Below are positions 1 through 7,215 of a DNA stretch of 64,000 nucleotides, piece by piece. The translations under genes and the position numbers were made by a program. Numbering within the stretch: position 1 is the stretch's first letter; each line of letters starts with the position of its first letter. The notes under the pieces were generated by a model. It did not search any database. It was not told the origin of the DNA and saw nothing but the letters and a program-made list of their open reading frames with translations. The DNA lies in the NCBI GenBank assembly GCA_041687455.1, contig JAWLBY010000006.1:62001-126000 (forward strand), written 5' to 3'. This DNA comes from JAWLBY01 sp041687455 (GTDB taxonomy: Bacteria; Pseudomonadota; Gammaproteobacteria; Xanthomonadales; Xanthomonadaceae).

Positions 1-1759
1 CATGCGCATCTACATCGAGGTCAAGCGCGGCGAAGCGGCCGACGTCGTGCTGAACAACCTGTACCTGCAGACGCAGATGCAGTCGGTGTTCGGCATCAAC
101 ATGGTCGCGCTGGTCGACGGCCGGCCGAAGCTGCTGAACCTGAAACAGATGCTCGAGGCGTTCGTCCGCCACCGCCGCGAGGTGGTCACGCGGCGGACGA
201 TCTTCGAGCTGCGCAAGGCGCGCGCGCGCGCGCACATCCTGGAAGGCCTGACCGTCGCGCTCGCCAACATCGACGAGATGATCGAGCTGATCAAGACCTC
301 CGAGAGCCCGGCCGTCGCGCGCGAGCGGATGCTTGCCAAGCGCTGGGAGCCAGGCATGGTCCGCGCGCTGCTGTCGGCCGCCGGCGCCGACGCGTCGCGC
401 CCGGAGGATCTCGCCGACGGCCTCGGACTGCTCGAGGACGGCTATCAACTGTCCGAGGCGCAGGCGAAAGAAATTCTGGAAATGCGCCTGCATCGCCTGA
501 CCGGGCTAGAACAGGAAAAGCTGACCGACGAATACCGGCTGCTGCTCGAAACGATCCGCGCGCTGATCGAGATCCTCGAGGATCCGGCCCGGCTGCTGCA
601 GGTAATCCGTGACGAGCTGCTGGCGATCAAGGCCGAGTACGGCGACCCGCGCCGCACCGAGATCCGGCCGAGCCAGGAGGATCTCGACATCCTCGACCTG
701 ATCGCGCCGGAAGACGTCGTCGTGACGCTGTCGCACGCCGGCTATGCGAAGCGCCAGCCGGTCAGCACCTATCGCGCCCAGCGGCGCGGCGGAAGGGGGC
801 GTTCGGCGGCGTCGATCAAGGAAGAGGATTTCATCGAGCGGCTGTGGATCGCCAATACGCACGACACGCTGCTGTCGTTCACCAGCTTCGGTCGCGTGTT
901 CTGGCCGAAGGTCTACCAGTTGCCGGATGCCGGCCCGAACGCGCGCGGCCGTCCGATTGTCAACTTCGTCGCACTCGAGCCGGGCGAGAAAATCCAGGCC
1001 GTGCTGCCGGTACGCGACTTCGGCGGCGAGCGTTTGGTGTTCTTCGCGACCGCGAACGGCACCGTCAAGAAGACACCACTGACCGAGTTCGCGTTCCAGC
1101 TTGCGCGCGGCAAGATCGCGATCAACCTCGACGATGGCGATTCGCTGGTCGACGTCGCGATCACCGACGGCGAGCGCGACATCCTGCTGTTCGCATCGAA
1201 CGGCAAGGCGGCGCGCTTCACCGAAGCCGAGGTGCGCTCGATGGGCCGCGCGGCGACCGGCGTGCGCGGCATGCGGCTGGCCGAGGGCGAGCGGGTGGTC
1301 GCGATGATCGTGGCCGAAGGCGACGGCGACGTGCTGACCGCGACCGAGAACGGCTTCGGCAAGCGCACCGCGCTCGAGGAATATCCGCGCAAGGGGCGCG
1401 GCACGCAGGGCGTGATCGCGATCCAGACCAGCGACCGCAATGGCGAGCTGGTCGGCGCCGTGCAGCTCGATGACGCCCACGAGGTGATGCTGATCTCGGA
1501 TCAGGGCACGCTGGTACGTACCCGCGCCGCCGAGATCGCCCGGGTCGGTCGCAACACGCAGGGCGTCACGCTGATCCGCCTGCCGAAGGACGAGCGGCTG
1601 GCCGGTGTCGTCCGCGTCGAGGCGTTCGGCGACGACGAAGGCGAGGGCGAGGGCGATGAGCTGACACCGGCCGATGTCGAGGCTGCCGTGGTAGCGACGC
1701 TGGCGGACGCCGCCGGCGCCACCGCAGCGGGCGAGGGCGAGGGCGAGCCGCAAGGCTGA
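1..1759 (+). CDS. gyrA: DNA gyrase subunit A, C-terminal two thirds (5' end outside window)
   Basis: This is the A subunit of the type II topoisomerase that introduces negative supercoils. About 585 codons are visible. The 'EVKRGE...VVLNNLY' core comes first, then the helical coiled-coil/tower region, then the GyrA box QRRGGRG at visible residues 260-266, which marks true gyrase rather than ParC. The six-bladed C-terminal DNA-wrapping domain follows, and the protein ends in a strongly acidic GEGEG-rich tail as in many gyrases. The reading frame is open to the left edge, so the catalytic tyrosine region is missing only because the window starts inside the gene. No neighbour appears co-transcribed downstream. 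Confidence 0.97.
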   Translation, partial: MRIYIEVKRGEAADVVLNNLYLQTQMQSVFGINMVALVDGRPKLLNLKQMLEAFVRHRREVVTRRTIFELRKARARAHILEGLTVALANIDEMIELIKTSESPAVARERMLAKRWEPGMVRALLSAAGADASRPEDLADGLGLLEDGYQLSEAQAKEILEMRLHRLTGLEQEKLTDEYRLLLETIRALIEILEDPARLLQVIRDELLAIKAEYGDPRRTEIRPSQEDLDILDLIAPEDVVVTLSHAGYAKRQPVSTYRAQRRGGRGRSAASIKEEDFIERLWIANTHDTLLSFTSFGRVFWPKVYQLPDAGPNARGRPIVNFVALEPGEKIQAVLPVRDFGGERLVFFATANGTVKKTPLTEFAFQLARGKIAINLDDGDSLVDVAITDGERDILLFASNGKAARFTEAEVRSMGRAATGVRGMRLAEGERVVAMIVAEGDGDVLTATENGFGKRTALEEYPRKGRGTQGVIAIQTSDRNGELVGAVQLDDAHEVMLISDQGTLVRTRAAEIARVGRNTQGVTLIRLPKDERLAGVVRVEAFGDDEGEGEGDELTPADVEAAVVATLADAAGATAAGEGEGEPQG

Positions 1760-2175
1760 GCCCGTGGCGCGCTGCCGCCCCGGCAGCGCGCCGTCCCGTC
1801 GCCGCACCGGACGTGGCGGCGACCGGAGGTCGGCCATTGCGCCGATTGCCGGGCGCCTTCCCGGGCAGACAGTGTTGCGTGCCGAATCGCAGCGTTATCG
1901 CAGCGTTCGAACGAGGGCGACCTCGGTCGAACCCGCGACGCCGGCCGCACGCCCGCGGCGGATACTCGATCTGCGGAAACAACCGCCGCCGCTTTCGCCG
2001 ACGCGGTCAGCCGGCGGCTGGCGCGGGAGCTGGCAGGCTGTTGAAAAGCGGCCCGTCAGCCGGCACCACGGATGGCAGCACGGCGGAGCCAGACGATTCA
2101 TCGGGAGCCGGTGCGGGCATGCGCCGGGCTCACGGCTTGAAAAAACGCCCGCGACGGGAGTTTTCCAACAGGCTG
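1760..2175. other. 416-bp intergenic region, gyrA to peroxiredoxin
   Basis: No convincing gene lies here. gyrA and the peroxiredoxin gene converge, and the region's second half (2034-2175) carries inverted repeats listed separately. I see no clear Rho-independent terminator with a T-tract for gyrA. Confidence 0.6.
2034..2175. repeat. MITE-like element bounded by imperfect inverted repeats
   Basis: CAGGCTGTTGAAAA at 2034-2047 is mirrored by TTTTCCAACAGGCTG at 2161-2175. The two arms match as an inverted repeat with one mismatch and one extra base. Just inside the right arm is a second hairpin (AAAACGCCCG at about 2143 against CGGGAGTTTT at about 2155). The right arm ends exactly at the stop codon of the peroxiredoxin gene. 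Ends of the form CAGGCTGTTGAAAA resemble insertion-sequence termini, but I cannot assign a family. There is no ORF inside, so a non-autonomous element or a bidirectional terminator are both possible. Confidence 0.45.
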
Positions 2176-2655
2176 CTAAGCGAGCAGTGTCAGCATGTGC
2201 TCGGCAGACGATACCTTGAACTCGCCGGGCGCCTCGACCTGCAGTTGCCTGACCACGCCGTCCTCGGCGTACAGCGCGAAGCGCTTCGATCGCAGTCCCA
2301 TGCCGAACGCCGTCGCGTCGAGCTCGAGACCAAGCGCGCGGGTGAACGATGCATTGCCGTCGGCCAGCATCAGCATGCCGTCAGGTACCGACTGCAGCCT
2401 GGCCCAGGCGTCCATCACGAAGGCGTCGTTGACCGCCATGCAGGCAACCGTGATGCCGCGCGCGACGAACTCGCCGTGGTGCTCGACATAGCCGGGCAGG
2501 TGCTTGGCGGAACAGGTCGGCGTGAAGGCGCCCGGCACCGAGAACAGCAACACCTTCCTGCCGGCGAACAGCTCGTCGGTGGAAAGGCTCTGCACGCCGT
2601 CGCGCAACTGGTTGACGGTGGCGGCGGGAATCCGTTGGCCGATCTCGATGGTCAT
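2176..2655 (-). CDS. Peroxiredoxin (Prx5 family), 1-Cys-like
   Basis: This thiol peroxidase should reduce hydroperoxides in the cytoplasm. The 159-residue product has the Prx5 signature PGAFTPTCSAKHLPGY with the peroxidatic cysteine at about residue 48. A second cysteine at about 71 corresponds to the buried, non-resolving one of the family. No cysteine remains near the C-terminus and no glutaredoxin domain is fused, so recycling probably needs an external thiol. I chose the ATG at 2655 (MTIEIGQ) rather than the in-frame TTG three codons upstream. A GCAGG lies about ten bases before the ATG. The gene converges on gyrA. Confidence 0.93.
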   Translation of the reverse strand: MTIEIGQRIPAATVNQLRDGVQSLSTDELFAGRKVLLFSVPGAFTPTCSAKHLPGYVEHHGEFVARGITVACMAVNDAFVMDAWARLQSVPDGMLMLADGNASFTRALGLELDATAFGMGLRSKRFALYAEDGVVRQLQVEAPGEFKVSSAEHMLTLLA

Positions 2656-2701
2656 GGGCTGCAAGCCTGCTCGTGGGGCGGCGGATCATACCGCGCGCCA
2701 C

Positions 2702-2728
2702 CTTGAAATCGCAGCGATCGGGCCCCAT
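2702..2728 (+). promoter_or_regulatory. Sigma-32 (RpoH) heat-shock promoter of the Hsp20 gene
   Basis: CTTGAA at 2702-2707 is followed after 15 bases by CCCCAT at 2723-2728. This matches the sigma-32 consensus (CTTGAAA, 13-15 bases, CCCCATNT) in both boxes. Transcription would start near 2736, giving a leader of about 55 bases before the Hsp20 start codon. Confidence 0.75.
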
Positions 2729-2790
2729 TCAATGGTCCGGAGCGGCGGCAACCCGCTGTCGCGAGTTCAGAGACGTGAATGGAGGGCAAC

Positions 2791-3276
2791 ATGAACCTGA
2801 CACGCTACTCCCCGTGGGCTTCCCAGCCGGGACTGCACGACGAGCTCAAACAGGTTTTCGACAAGGTGTTCGGCGAGCCGGAGGGTGACCAGTCCAACGT
2901 CGTCACCAGCCAGTGGATGCCGCGCGTCGACATCAAGGAAGACACCGATCGCTTCGTGATCTTCGCCGACATTCCGGGGGTGGAGCCGGACCACATCGAG
3001 ATCCACATGGAAAACGGCATCCTGACGATCAAGGGTGAACGCCAGCTCGAGTCGCGCGAGCAGCGCGACCGTTACTCGCGGGTTGAACGCAGCCACGGGC
3101 TGTTCTATCGCCGGTTCTCACTGCCGGACACCGCCAATCCCGACGAAGTGTCGGCAACCGGACGCAACGGCGTGCTGGAGATCAGCATCCCGAAGCGGCC
3201 GGAAACCAAGCCGCGTCGGATCACGGTCAGCAACGGCGACAGCCGCACCATCGAAGCGAGCCGCAAGGAACACTGA
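2791..3276 (+). CDS. Small heat-shock protein, Hsp20/alpha-crystallin family
   Basis: An ATP-independent holdase chaperone of 161 residues. The alpha-crystallin domain runs from about residue 38 (MPRVDIKEDTDRFVI) to about 145. It includes the conserved LPDTANPDEVSATGRNGVLE segment, where the usual A-x-x-x-N-G-V-L motif reads as ATGRNGVLE, and then a short C-terminal extension. An upstream in-frame ATG exists at 2779, but GGAGG at 2781-2785 lies ideally before the ATG at 2791, which decides the start. A sigma-32 promoter precedes it and a strong terminator follows, so it is probably a single-gene heat-shock transcript. Confidence 0.95.
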   Translation: MNLTRYSPWASQPGLHDELKQVFDKVFGEPEGDQSNVVTSQWMPRVDIKEDTDRFVIFADIPGVEPDHIEIHMENGILTIKGERQLESREQRDRYSRVERSHGLFYRRFSLPDTANPDEVSATGRNGVLEISIPKRPETKPRRITVSNGDSRTIEASRKEH

Positions 3277-3323
3277 TCCGCGGTCCGGCCCGACCGAAGC
3301 CGGCTTCGGCAGCCGTACACGAG

Positions 3324-3351
3324 GCCCGCGGCAGACTGCCGCGGGCTTTTT
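3324..3351 (+). terminator. Rho-independent terminator of the Hsp20 gene
   Basis: A perfect 10-bp stem (GCCCGCGGCA / TGCCGCGGGC) encloses a 3-base loop GAC and is followed directly by five T residues. Confidence 0.92.
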
Positions 3352-3386
3352 GCTAATCTTCCGACCCTTTCGTTGCCTGACGCGCC

Positions 3387-4283
3387 ATGCAGTTCAAGGA
3401 CTATTACGAAGCACTCGGTGTGACTCCCGGCGCCACCGAAGCCGAGATCAAGAGCGCGTACCGGCGACTCGCCCGCAAGTACCATCCGGACGTCAGCAAG
3501 GAAGCCGGCGCCGAGGACAAGTTCAAGGCGGTCAACGAGGCCTACGAGGCCTTGCGCGATCCGTCCAAGCGCGCCGCCTACGACCAGCTCCGCGCGCGCG
3601 GCTATCGCTCCGGACAGGACTACCAGCCGCCGCCGGGCTACAGCCCGCATTTCGATTTCGACTTCGGCGAAGGTGGCTTCGGCGGTGCCGATGCCGGCGG
3701 CGGCTTCAGTGATTTCTTCGAATCGCTGTTCGGGCGCGCCCGGCCGGGCAGGGCCGAGCACGTGCCGCCGCGCCGGGGCAACGAGCGGGCCCGGATCGAG
3801 GTCGATCTCGAAACCGTCTACCACGGCGGCAAGCAGCGCATTTCGGTCAACGGCAGAATGCTCGATGTCCGGATTCCGAAGGGGCTGTTGCCCGGCCAGC
3901 AGATCCGCCTGGCCGGACAGGCATCGACCGGCGGTGACCTGCTGCTCGACATCGCCTACCGGCCGCATCCGCAGTTCGAGGTCGCCGGGCGCGACATTCA
4001 GCTCCGGCTGCCGTTGAAGCCGTGGGAGGCCGCGCTCGGCACCGAGATCAGCGTGCCGACGCTTGGCGGTGCGGTTCAGTTGCGGATTCCTCCCGGTTCG
4101 GATTCCGGCAAGCGGCTGCGGCTGCGCGGCCGCGGCCTGCCCGGCGCGCAGCCGGCGGAACCGGCCGGCGACCAGATCGTCATCGTCGAGATCCATGTTC
4201 CGGCGCCCGCCGACGATCGCCAGAAGCAGTTGTATCGGCAACTCGCCGAGGCTCACCGCGACCACGTCGAGCGGGCGCGCTGA
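3387..4283 (+). CDS. cbpA: DnaJ-type co-chaperone, CbpA-like
   Basis: This co-chaperone should stimulate the DnaK ATPase. The 298-residue protein has an N-terminal J domain with the HPD motif at residues 33-35, a glycine/phenylalanine-rich linker (about 75-125), and the two-part C-terminal substrate-binding domain. It has no zinc finger, which separates it from DnaJ and fits CbpA. A cbpM modulator gene, which often follows cbpA, is absent; the next gene is on the other strand. An extended -10 (TGCTAATCT, 3351-3359) overlaps the end of the preceding terminator and could drive the gene. Confidence 0.93.
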   Translation: MQFKDYYEALGVTPGATEAEIKSAYRRLARKYHPDVSKEAGAEDKFKAVNEAYEALRDPSKRAAYDQLRARGYRSGQDYQPPPGYSPHFDFDFGEGGFGGADAGGGFSDFFESLFGRARPGRAEHVPPRRGNERARIEVDLETVYHGGKQRISVNGRMLDVRIPKGLLPGQQIRLAGQASTGGDLLLDIAYRPHPQFEVAGRDIQLRLPLKPWEAALGTEISVPTLGGAVQLRIPPGSDSGKRLRLRGRGLPGAQPAEPAGDQIVIVEIHVPAPADDRQKQLYRQLAEAHRDHVERAR

Positions 4284-4306
4284 GCCACATTCCCGGCGGC
4301 CGGCTC

Positions 4307-5116
4307 TCAGTCGGCCCGCTGGTAGCCGAAGAAGCCCTTCAGTACGTTCTCGGCGCCGTCGTAGTCGGCGGCGTTGGCCGGCAGGAAGCCGCTGGCGCCG
4401 ATCTCGGCCAGCACGTCGTAGGCCGATTCGTCCTCGTGCATCGTCAGCAGTGCGTCGCGGACCGCATTCCGGACCTCTTCCGGCACGCTCGGCGCGGCCG
4501 CCATCGTCGTGCCCGGGAACTCGCGGGTGCGGCTGAGCTCGACCAGGTTCGGGTACTGCCGCGCGATGTGCTCCGGCACCATCGCGCCCTCGGCATCGGC
4601 CGAGAACACCATCTCGACGCCGTCGCGCCAGGAACTCGCCTCGGATCGGAACTCCGGCTGCGAGACCGGGTTCTTGAACGATTCGGCGAGCAGGGCGAAG
4701 CCGAGGCTCGGCGCCGGCATCGACACGACCCGCCGGCCGACCAGCCCGTTGAGTCCGCGGTCGGCGTACTGCGGGTCGACCAGCAATACGTACGAGGTCG
4801 GCTCGGTCTTGCGCGCCAGCGGCACGTAGTCGAAGCGACGCATCCGGTACTCGGTGAAATGTGCCTCCGAGAACGCGAAATCGGCCGGATCATTGTTGCG
4901 CAGGTCGCGCCAGTAGAAGTGGTAGTTGCGCGGCGCGACGATCGTGAAACGATGGCCGGTGGCCTTGCCGAGATAGTCCGCCAGCGGTTTGTAGACTTCC
5001 TGCAACTGGTCCGGCGGATACGAAGGCTCGACCGAGATGCGGAAGTCGTCGGCCGCGGCGGTGCCGGCCACCGACAGCCACAGCAGCAGCGACAGGCCTG
5101 CACGAGTGCGATTCAT
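4307..5116 (-). CDS. Periplasmic phosphate/phosphonate-type substrate-binding protein (PhnD superfamily)
   Basis: A secreted binding protein of 269 residues. A clear signal peptide (MNRTRAGLSLLLWLSVAGTAAA) precedes a mature domain with the PhnD-like features EPSYPPDQLQEVYKPLADYL and FAFSEAHFTEYR, and a late GAENVLKGFFGY segment. A strong Shine-Dalgarno GGGAGGGA precedes the ATG at 5116. No ABC permease or ATPase gene is adjacent. It may be an orphan solute-binding protein or the sensing part of another system, and the ligand cannot be read from the sequence. It lies 64 bases downstream of ygfZ on the same strand. Confidence 0.82.
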   Translation of the reverse strand: MNRTRAGLSLLLWLSVAGTAAADDFRISVEPSYPPDQLQEVYKPLADYLGKATGHRFTIVAPRNYHFYWRDLRNNDPADFAFSEAHFTEYRMRRFDYVPLARKTEPTSYVLLVDPQYADRGLNGLVGRRVVSMPAPSLGFALLAESFKNPVSQPEFRSEASSWRDGVEMVFSADAEGAMVPEHIARQYPNLVELSRTREFPGTTMAAAPSVPEEVRNAVRDALLTMHEDESAYDVLAEIGASGFLPANAADYDGAENVLKGFFGYQRAD

Positions 5117-5180
5117 GACATCCCTCCCAGGAGTGCATCCGTCATAGCAGAAATCGCCCGGCAAGCCAATGCGCCGACGC

Positions 5181-6077
5181 TCACGGGTGGCGCGCGAGGC
5201 CGTCGAGGAATGGCCGCAGCTCGACCGCCGAACCATCCTCGGTCGTGACCGGCTCGCCGGCATCGACCGGCAGCATCGCAAGCGCTTCGTGCAGGTCGCC
5301 ACAGCGGGCGCGGTCGAACAGCGCAAAGCGCTGGCCGCCGCACAGCACCGCGTCGCCGAACGGTTGCGAACCGACCAGTCGCCGCAGGCGCCGCTTGGCC
5401 TGGCCGAGGAAATGCGTGCGGGCGACGATCTCCTGGCCCGGATAACAGCCCTTCTTCACGCTGAATGCCGCGAGCCGCTCGAGTGCAAGCATCTGCGGCG
5501 TATGGCTGTCGCGCCGCTCCGGCGGCAGATGCGGCAGACCGTGGCGCAGATCCTCGCAGTGCCACGGCGACCGGTCGTCGCTGATCGCGAGCGGCTGCGG
5601 CATTGCCGGCGTCGTCGCGCCGACGTGGAGCAGCCGACGGCAGTGCGCGCTGCCGAAGTCGAGCCACCAGCCACCATCATCCTGCAGCGCGCGGTTCGCC
5701 CGCACGGCGGGCAGTCCGTCGATCTCGATCAGCCCGGTCGCATGCAGGTCGGGGCGGGGCTCGACCGTGAGTTTGCTGCGGAACACGACGCTGGCGAGCG
5801 CGTGCGCCCAGTGCGCCGCATCGCCGTCGGGCAGCAGCAGCCAGAACGCCTGCGCATCGACGCGCAACAGCGCGAACAGTGCCAGCACCCGGCCTTTCGG
5901 ACTCAACAGGCCATTCCACTGCCACTGGCCGACCTCGACCAGCTCGCGCAAGTCGTTCATCGTCTGCCGCTGCAGGAAGTCGGCGGCATCGCGGCCGCTG
6001 ACGGTAACGACCCCGAAATCCAGCAGTCGGATCACGCTCGGCGGGTGTCGATTGTCGGCATACGACTTGCTTGGCAT
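5181..6077 (-). CDS. ygfZ: tRNA-modifying / Fe-S cluster repair protein YgfZ
   Basis: A folate-binding protein of the GcvT-like fold needed for the activity or repair of certain Fe-S enzymes. The hallmark KGCYPGQE, with its conserved cysteine, is at about residue 218, and the N-terminal half has the FLQRQTMNDLRELV segment typical of the family. The 298-residue length fits. The frame stays open far upstream of the ATG at 6077, but residues before it are low-complexity and lie antisense to the next gene, so I reject the longer form. It is divergently placed from the succinate dehydrogenase operon, an Fe-S enzyme, which is a sensible pairing. Confidence 0.92.
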   Translation of the reverse strand: MPSKSYADNRHPPSVIRLLDFGVVTVSGRDAADFLQRQTMNDLRELVEVGQWQWNGLLSPKGRVLALFALLRVDAQAFWLLLPDGDAAHWAHALASVVFRSKLTVEPRPDLHATGLIEIDGLPAVRANRALQDDGGWWLDFGSAHCRRLLHVGATTPAMPQPLAISDDRSPWHCEDLRHGLPHLPPERRDSHTPQMLALERLAAFSVKKGCYPGQEIVARTHFLGQAKRRLRRLVGSQPFGDAVLCGGQRFALFDRARCGDLHEALAMLPVDAGEPVTTEDGSAVELRPFLDGLARHP

Positions 6078-6122
6078 GGGTTGGCGTAATACCCTTTCAT
6101 GCGGTTTTCGCGAGTGCCTGAG

Positions 6123-6278
6123 ATGATAGGGGAATCGCCGTCGACTCCGGAGTGTGCGCCCGAACCGGTTGGCAATCTGCCGCCGGCCGAGGCGACGAAG
6201 GAAATCGGCGGTCGCGAAGGCCCGGACCCGGTCCGCTACGGCGACTGGGAGAAGAACGGACGTTGCATCGACTTCTGA
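6123..6278 (+). CDS. SdhAF4-like succinate dehydrogenase assembly factor (DUF1674)
   Basis: This 51-codon gene encodes a small protein ending in EIGGREGPDPVRYGDWEKNG-RCIDF. That is the diagnostic C-terminus of the DUF1674/SdhAF4 family, which binds flavinylated SdhA and helps its assembly with SdhB. The rest is a proline- and glutamate-rich, probably disordered N-terminus. I use the ATG at 6123; an in-frame GTG at 6114 is an alternative start. It is the first gene before sdhCDAB, 140 bases upstream of sdhC. The gene is short enough to be missed by standard gene finders. Confidence 0.88.
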   Translation: MIGESPSTPECAPEPVGNLPPAEATKEIGGREGPDPVRYGDWEKNGRCIDF

Positions 6279-6417
6279 TTGCGTGTCGACGCTGCATGCA
6301 TCGCGCGTTCCGGATGCTGTCCGGTAACGCCGGAGCCGGCGTCGCCGACATGCTCGCGCAGCGAGCCGTCGACCATCTGCTGCATCGACAATTCGCCTAC
6401 CTACCGAGAGCCAGGCC

Positions 6418-6819
6418 GTGACGACGACCAAGCACGAGCGCCCCTTATCCCCGCATCTGCAGGTGTATCGCTGGCAGATCACGATGACGCTGTCGATCCT
6501 GCACCGTGCGACCGGCGTCGCACTCGCGATCGGCGCGTTCGGCCTGGTCTGGTGGCTGCTTTCCGTTGCGGCCGGCCCTGAGGCGCATGCGCAGTTCGTC
6601 GGCGTGGCCACGTCGGTGGTCGGCCGCGTGCTTCTGTTCGGTTTCAGCTTCTGCCTCGCCTACCACTTCTTCAACGGCATCCGTCATCTGCTGTGGGACA
6701 TCGGCTGGGGCTTCGAGATTCCGCAGTTGTACGCCAGCGGCTGGACGGTCGTGGTGCTGTCGGCGCTGTGCACGATCGGTCTGTGGGCGCTGATGCTCGG
6801 CGTCGGAGGTGCGGCATGA
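6418..6819 (+). CDS. sdhC: Succinate dehydrogenase cytochrome b556 membrane subunit
   Basis: A membrane anchor of complex II that binds haem b and quinone. The 133-residue product has the N-terminal RPLSPHLQVYRW signature, three transmembrane segments, and the haem-ligand region YHFFNGIRHLLWD. It starts with GTG at 6418. Its stop overlaps the ATG of sdhD (ATGA), indicating translational coupling. Confidence 0.97.
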   Translation: MTTTKHERPLSPHLQVYRWQITMTLSILHRATGVALAIGAFGLVWWLLSVAAGPEAHAQFVGVATSVVGRVLLFGFSFCLAYHFFNGIRHLLWDIGWGFEIPQLYASGWTVVVLSALCTIGLWALMLGVGGAA

Positions 6820-7208
6820 GCCGGCAAGTCAATCTGCGTCATCCGATCCAGGTCGCCCGCAACTGGGGCTCGGCCAAGGACGGCACCCATCATTTCTGGA
6901 TCCAGCGCCTGACCGCGGTCGCGCTGATGCTGCTGTCGCCGTGGTTCGTCTGGTTCGCGCTCGGCATGATCGGCGCCGAGTACGCCAGCGTCCGGTTGTC
7001 GCTTGCGCAACCGCTGACGGCGACGCTGATGGTCGCGTTCGTGATCGCGCTGTTCTGGCACGTCAAGCTCGGTCTGCAGGTGGTGATCGAGGACTATGTG
7101 CATGTCGAATGGCAGGCGCTGACCCTGCAGATCATCATCACCTTCGCCTGTTTCGCGGCGACGCTGGCCTCCGTGCTGGCGATCGGCCGTATCGCCTTCG
7201 CTGCCTGA
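6816..7208 (+). CDS. sdhD: Succinate dehydrogenase hydrophobic membrane anchor subunit
   Basis: The second membrane subunit of complex II, 130 residues with three transmembrane helices. Conserved features are HFWIQRLTAVAL, and FWHVKLGLQVVIEDYVH in the haem/quinone region. The start ATG at 6816 overlaps the sdhC stop and has GGAGG about seven bases upstream. Confidence 0.97.
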   Translation: MSRQVNLRHPIQVARNWGSAKDGTHHFWIQRLTAVALMLLSPWFVWFALGMIGAEYASVRLSLAQPLTATLMVAFVIALFWHVKLGLQVVIEDYVHVEWQALTLQIIITFACFAATLASVLAIGRIAFAA

Positions 7209-7215
7209 CATCGCC

